Below are positions 60,483 through 64,000 of a stretch of DNA of 64,000 nucleotides, in pieces (within the stretch, counting starts at the first letter, position 1; every line of letters starts with the position of its first letter). Source of the stretch: Pelomonas lactea. GTDB lineage: Bacteria; Pseudomonadota; Gammaproteobacteria; Burkholderiales; Burkholderiaceae_C. The stretch covers positions 434,001-498,000 of the forward strand of contig NZ_JBIGHX010000001.1 of the NCBI RefSeq assembly GCF_043555885.1, written 5' to 3'. The notes beneath the pieces were generated by a model that did not search any database, was not told where the DNA came from, and saw nothing but the letters and a program-made list of their open reading frames with translations. The position numbers and the translations under genes are program-made.

Positions 60483-61885
60483 CGCTTGGGCAGCGGGTAG
60501 CTCGCCAGGCTGGCGTAGCCCTTCTTCGACAGCGCCTGCACGCCGAAGACGACGTTGTCCTTGGACACCGGCAGCGTCACGCGCGTGGCCTTGCCGACGT
60601 CGCGGGCCTGCTGCCACGTGGCCGAATCGGTGTCGCGCCAGACGACACGGTAGCCGGCCACCTCGGGGTCGTCGCTGGCCTGCCATTCCAGCGTCGAGTC
60701 GTTGGTCAGCCCGCTGGCGTCCAGCCGCACGCCTTTCGGCGGCGCCGGCGCCCAGGCCAGCGTCGCGAAACCGGCCAGGTTCGCACGCGTCACGTTGGCC
60801 ACGTAGGCGAAGTCGACGAACTCGGGCAGGTCGCCGTAGACGACGCCGTTCTCCGTCCTGGGGTTCTGGTGCTGGTGGGCGAAGTTCTCGAACGGCTCGC
60901 TGAAGCGCACCGCCGCATAGCCGCGCTCCAGGAAGGGCAGGTGGTCACCGCCGCGCAGGTAGCGGTCGCGGCGCTGGATCAGCTGCACCGTGAAGCCGGG
61001 CATCGCGCCTTCCGCGGCCGCCTTCAGGTGGCGGCCCAGCTGGTGGGTCGGCAGGTCCTCGTGGGCGCCGGCCTGCAGCAGCGGCAGCAGCTCGGCCTGC
61101 ATCGCCGTGAAGGCCTTCTGGTCCGCGGCGGACGCGGGCCGGTTAGCCTGCGCCTGCATCAGCAGCCGCACCAGCGGGTCCAGCCCGTCGGCGAACAGCC
61201 GCATGCGCTTGGGGTCGCGCTGGCCGGCGTCGCCGCGCGAGCTGCCGACGATGTCGTTGGTGGCCATGGCCTCCACGTTCAGCCCCTCGGCGCGCGCATC
61301 GCGGGCCCACTGCGCGGCGCCCAGCAGGCCCTGCTCCTCGCCCGGAACGGCCATGAAGACCAGCGTCGCGTCGAACTGGCGTGTCGCCATCACGCAGGCC
61401 AGCTCCATGATGACCGCGGTGCCCGACGCGTCGTCGTTGGCGCCGGGCGCCTCGCCCAGCGCGTCCATCACGTCGCTGTTGCGCGAGTCGTAGTGGCCGC
61501 TGACGACCAGCAGCCGCCCCTTGCTGGCGCCGCGGCCGGGCAGCGTGGCGACCACGTTGACCAGCTCCGTCGCCTGCGGCACACGGTTGCCGGCGGGCTC
61601 GATGAAGCTCTGCTCCTCCACCTTCAGCCGGCTGCCCGGCGCCTTCGCGCAGGCCTGCAGCTCGGCGGTGATCCAGCGCCGCGCGGCGCCGATGCCGCGG
61701 GTGTCGGACGCGATGTCCGACAGCGTGTGCCGCGTGCCGAAGCCCACCAGCTTGCGGATGCGCGCCTCGATGCGCGCGGGGCTGACCTCGGCCAGCATGG
61801 CGGTCAGGTCGTCGGCCGGGGCGGGCTGGGCCTGGGCCGAAGCGGCCAGCAGGGCGAACAGGAGGGCGCTGAGTCGGGCTTGCAT
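60479..61885 (-). CDS. M28-family metallopeptidase with FnIII domain, secreted
   Basis: A 468-residue protein with a signal peptide (MQARLSALLFALLAASAQAQ). The two-zinc M28 aminopeptidase site is visible: VVSGHYDSRNSD, GANDDASGTAVIMEL, FMAVPGEEQGLLGA, and the late GGDHLPFLERGY. A fibronectin-type-III domain follows at about residues 380-465 (PKGVRLDASGLTNDSTLEWQASDDPEVAGYRVVWRD). It probably degrades peptides outside the cytoplasm. It is the minus-strand neighbour of the LysR gene, with overlapping stops, and is divergent from the EF-G-like gene. Confidence 0.93.
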   Translation of the reverse strand: MQARLSALLFALLAASAQAQPAPADDLTAMLAEVSPARIEARIRKLVGFGTRHTLSDIASDTRGIGAARRWITAELQACAKAPGSRLKVEEQSFIEPAGNRVPQATELVNVVATLPGRGASKGRLLVVSGHYDSRNSDVMDALGEAPGANDDASGTAVIMELACVMATRQFDATLVFMAVPGEEQGLLGAAQWARDARAEGLNVEAMATNDIVGSSRGDAGQRDPKRMRLFADGLDPLVRLLMQAQANRPASAADQKAFTAMQAELLPLLQAGAHEDLPTHQLGRHLKAAAEGAMPGFTVQLIQRRDRYLRGGDHLPFLERGYAAVRFSEPFENFAHQHQNPRTENGVVYGDLPEFVDFAYVANVTRANLAGFATLAWAPAPPKGVRLDASGLTNDSTLEWQASDDPEVAGYRVVWRDTDSATWQQARDVGKATRVTLPVSKDNVVFGVQALSKKGYASLASYPLPKR

Positions 61886-61955
61886 CGGCGCGATTCTGCG
61901 CTTGCCGCGCGATGCGGCATCCCCTACGCTGGCCGCTCCACACGAGGAGAGTCCG

Positions 61956-64000
61956 ATGGCGCTGGATTCACGAGTGAGCGCGATCCGCACGGTCGCGCTG
62001 GTGGGCCCCGCGGCCGCCGGCAAGACGTTGCTGCTGGACGCGCTGCTGGCGCATGCCGGCGCCATCCCGCAGGCCGGCAGCATCGAGCGCGGCAGCACGG
62101 TGAGCGACCACGACCCGCTGGAAAAGCGCCTGGGCCATTCGCTGCAGTCCAGCCTCGCGCACTTCACGCACGGCGGCATCCGCGTGCACGCCATCGACAC
62201 GCCCGGCGCGCCGGACTTCGTCGGCCAGGCGCTGCCCGCGCTGGAGGCGGCGGACACGGCGCTGGTCGTCATCAACGCACAGAACGGCATCGAGCTGATG
62301 GCCCAGCGCCTGCTGACCGCGGCCGGCGAGCGCGGCCTGGCGCGGCTCATCGTCGTCAACAAGATCGACGCCTCCGACGTCGACCTGCCCGCGCTGCTGG
62401 CGCAGATCCGCGAGGTGTTCGGCAAGGAGTGCCTGCCGCTGAACCTGCCGGCCGATGGCGGCCGGCGCGTGGCGGACTGCTTCTTTGCGGCGTCCGGGGA
62501 CGCCGATTTTTCGTCGGTGGCCGACGCGCACCGCGCGCTGGTGGAGCAGGTCGTCGAGGTCGATGCCGACTTCGTCGACCGCTACCTGACCGATGGCGAC
62601 GTCGACCCGAAGGAGCTGCACGCGCCGCTGGAGCAGGCACTGCGCGAGGGCCACCTGATCCCGGTCTGCTTCTGCTCCGCGAAGAGCGGCGCTGGCGTCG
62701 GCGAGCTGCTGGCGGCGATTCGTACGCTGATGCCCAACCCGGCCGAGGGCAACCCGCCACCGTTCCTGGAGGGCAAAGGCCCCGAGCCCGTGCCGTACCC
62801 CGCCACGCCCGACCCGGCCGCCCACGTGCTGGCCCATGTCTTCAAGATCGTGGCCGACCCCTACCTCGGCAAGATGGGCGTGCTGCGCGTGCACCAGGGC
62901 CGCGTCGCCAAGGGCGGCCAGCTGTACGTGGGCCATGCCCGCAAGCCCATCCGCGTGGCCCACCTGTTCATGCTGCAGGGCGCGAAGCACGTCGACATCG
63001 ACGAGGCGCTGCCGGGCGACCTGTGCGCCATCGCCAAGGTGGACGACCTCGCCTTCGACGCCGTGCTGCACGACGCGCAGGAGGACGAGCACATCTTCCT
63101 GAAAGCGCTGGACTTCCCGACGCCCGTGCACGGCCTGGCCATCGCGCCCGCGCGCCGCGGCGACGAGCAGAAGCTGTGGGAGGTGCTGGCCCGGCTGGTG
63201 GACGAGGACCCCTGTCTGCGCATCGAGCAGGCGGGCGAAACCCACCAGACACTGGTCTACGGCCTCGGCGAGCTGCACCTGCGCCTGCTGCTGGAGCGCG
63301 TGCGCGAGCTCTACAAGGGCGAGGTCGTCACCGAGCCGCCGCGAATCGCCTACCGCGAAACCATCTCGGCGCCCGCCGAGGGCCACTACCGCCACAAGAA
63401 GCAGAGCGGCGGCGCGGGGCAGTTCGGCGAGGTCTACCTGCGCATAGAGCCGCTGGCGCGCGGCGCGGGCTTCGAGTTCGTCGACGCGGTCAAGGGCGGC
63501 ACCATCCCGGGCCAGTTCATGCCGGCCGTCGAGAAGGGCGTGCGCTCGGGCCTGGCCAGCGGCGTCATCGCCGGCTATCCGCTCGTCGACCTGCGCGTCG
63601 TCGTCTACGACGGCAAGCACCACTCGGTGGACAGCAAGGAGATCGCCTTCGTCACCGCCGGCCGCCGCGCACTGATCGAGGCCGTGCGGGCCGCGCAGCC
63701 CCTGGTGCTGGAGCCCATCGTGCAGGTCGAGATCACGGCGCCGGAGCACGGCATCGGCGACATCACCGGCGACCTCGCCTCGCGCCGCGGCCAGGTCAAC
63801 GGCACCCGCGCCGCCGTGCCCGGCAGCCTCATCGTGCAGGGCCTGGCGCCGCTGGCCGAACTGGCCAGCTACCAGACGCGGCTGAACGCGATGACGGCCG
63901 GCCAGGGGCGCTACACGCTGCTGCTGTCGCACTACGAGCCCGTGCCGCCCCATACCCAGACGGCACTGACGGCCGCGTACAAGGGCACGGACGAGCCGGA
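61956..64000 (+). CDS. EF-G-like translational GTPase (FusA2 type), partial at 3' end
   Basis: At least 681 residues; the frame is open to the window end, so the stop lies just outside. It has the domain order of EF-G, but in the FusA2-like branch: the P-loop is GPAAAGKT at 17-24 instead of GHxDAGKT, and G3 reads DTPGAPDF at 81-88, with Ala85 in place of the catalytic His of DTPGHVDF in EF-G. NKID (135-138) is normal. Later domains carry ALDFPTPVHGLAIAPARRGDEQKLWEVLARLVDEDPCL, KKQSGGAGQFGEV and GDLASRRGQVNGT. The lost His should make GTP hydrolysis slow, so the protein may serve in ribosome recycling or regulation rather than elongation; this is inference. Confidence 0.9.
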   Translation, partial: MALDSRVSAIRTVALVGPAAAGKTLLLDALLAHAGAIPQAGSIERGSTVSDHDPLEKRLGHSLQSSLAHFTHGGIRVHAIDTPGAPDFVGQALPALEAADTALVVINAQNGIELMAQRLLTAAGERGLARLIVVNKIDASDVDLPALLAQIREVFGKECLPLNLPADGGRRVADCFFAASGDADFSSVADAHRALVEQVVEVDADFVDRYLTDGDVDPKELHAPLEQALREGHLIPVCFCSAKSGAGVGELLAAIRTLMPNPAEGNPPPFLEGKGPEPVPYPATPDPAAHVLAHVFKIVADPYLGKMGVLRVHQGRVAKGGQLYVGHARKPIRVAHLFMLQGAKHVDIDEALPGDLCAIAKVDDLAFDAVLHDAQEDEHIFLKALDFPTPVHGLAIAPARRGDEQKLWEVLARLVDEDPCLRIEQAGETHQTLVYGLGELHLRLLLERVRELYKGEVVTEPPRIAYRETISAPAEGHYRHKKQSGGAGQFGEVYLRIEPLARGAGFEFVDAVKGGTIPGQFMPAVEKGVRSGLASGVIAGYPLVDLRVVVYDGKHHSVDSKEIAFVTAGRRALIEAVRAAQPLVLEPIVQVEITAPEHGIGDITGDLASRRGQVNGTRAAVPGSLIVQGLAPLAELASYQTRLNAMTAGQGRYTLLLSHYEPVPPHTQTALTAAYKGTDEP

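Overview
The window is a gene-dense, very GC-rich chromosomal stretch with strong G/C third-position codon bias. Gene content suggests a betaproteobacterium of the order Burkholderiales, most like the Roseateles/Mitsuaria/Pelomonas group: a fused isobutyryl-CoA mutase, AceK, an HscC chaperone with a J-like partner, a DUF1800/DUF1501 pair, many GGDEF/EAL and two-component proteins, and chitin-use genes. The genus is inference. I see no rRNA, tRNA, CRISPR array, prophage or intact insertion sequence.

Layout. 1-1.7 kb: end of a VOC-fold protein, a small secreted protein, a hemerythrin-like protein and a small membrane protein. 1.7-5.4 kb (minus): an operon of isovaleryl-CoA dehydrogenase, beta-carbonic anhydrase and AceK, which fits leucine/isovalerate breakdown feeding the glyoxylate shunt. 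5.4-7.9 kb: an NhaR-like LysR regulator divergent from a Bax-inhibitor-1 family protein, then ExoD. 7.9-11.6 kb: HscC and a J-like protein. 11.6-16.9 kb: an OPT-family transporter divergent from icmF. 17-21 kb (minus): a lytic transglycosylase and two serine beta-lactamase-like hydrolases. 21-27.4 kb (minus): a GH20 hexosaminidase with a complete sugar ABC importer. 27.4-31.7 kb: a DUF1801 protein, a secreted protein, RidA, a D-amino-acid deaminase/aldolase-fold enzyme and an N-acyl-D-amino-acid deacylase. 31.7-32.9 kb: a less GC-rich, nearly gene-free stretch ending at truD. 33.9-36.1 kb: an OmpR/QseB-type two-component system. 36.2-42.2 kb: GH19 chitinase, TonB-dependent receptor, NagX-like protein and a lactonase-fold protein. 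42.3-51.4 kb: CreA, a degenerate GGDEF protein, and a signalling block (NarL-type regulator, BON lipoprotein, receiver-only regulator, CHASE3 histidine kinase, PAS-GGDEF-EAL protein). 51.5-58.6 kb: a Pro/Ser-linker lipoprotein, a PQQ-type sugar dehydrogenase and a DUF1800-DUF1501 pair. 58.6-64 kb: an NmrA-type protein with a divergent LysR regulator, an M28 peptidase with an FnIII domain, and an EF-G-like GTPase cut by the window end.

The most unusual signal is not a protein. A roughly 117-136 bp intergenic element occurs four times in full and once truncated. It always starts within a few bases to about 15 bases after a stop codon, and it always lies in the sense of the gene before it. Its hairpin stems change sequence between copies while mostly keeping base pairing, and their loops are conserved, so it looks like a structured RNA (or cruciform) element placed between genes of operons. 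A second signal is a TTGACGTnnACGTCAA palindrome found only upstream of ivd and icmF, which suggests one regulator controls both branched-chain acyl-CoA genes.
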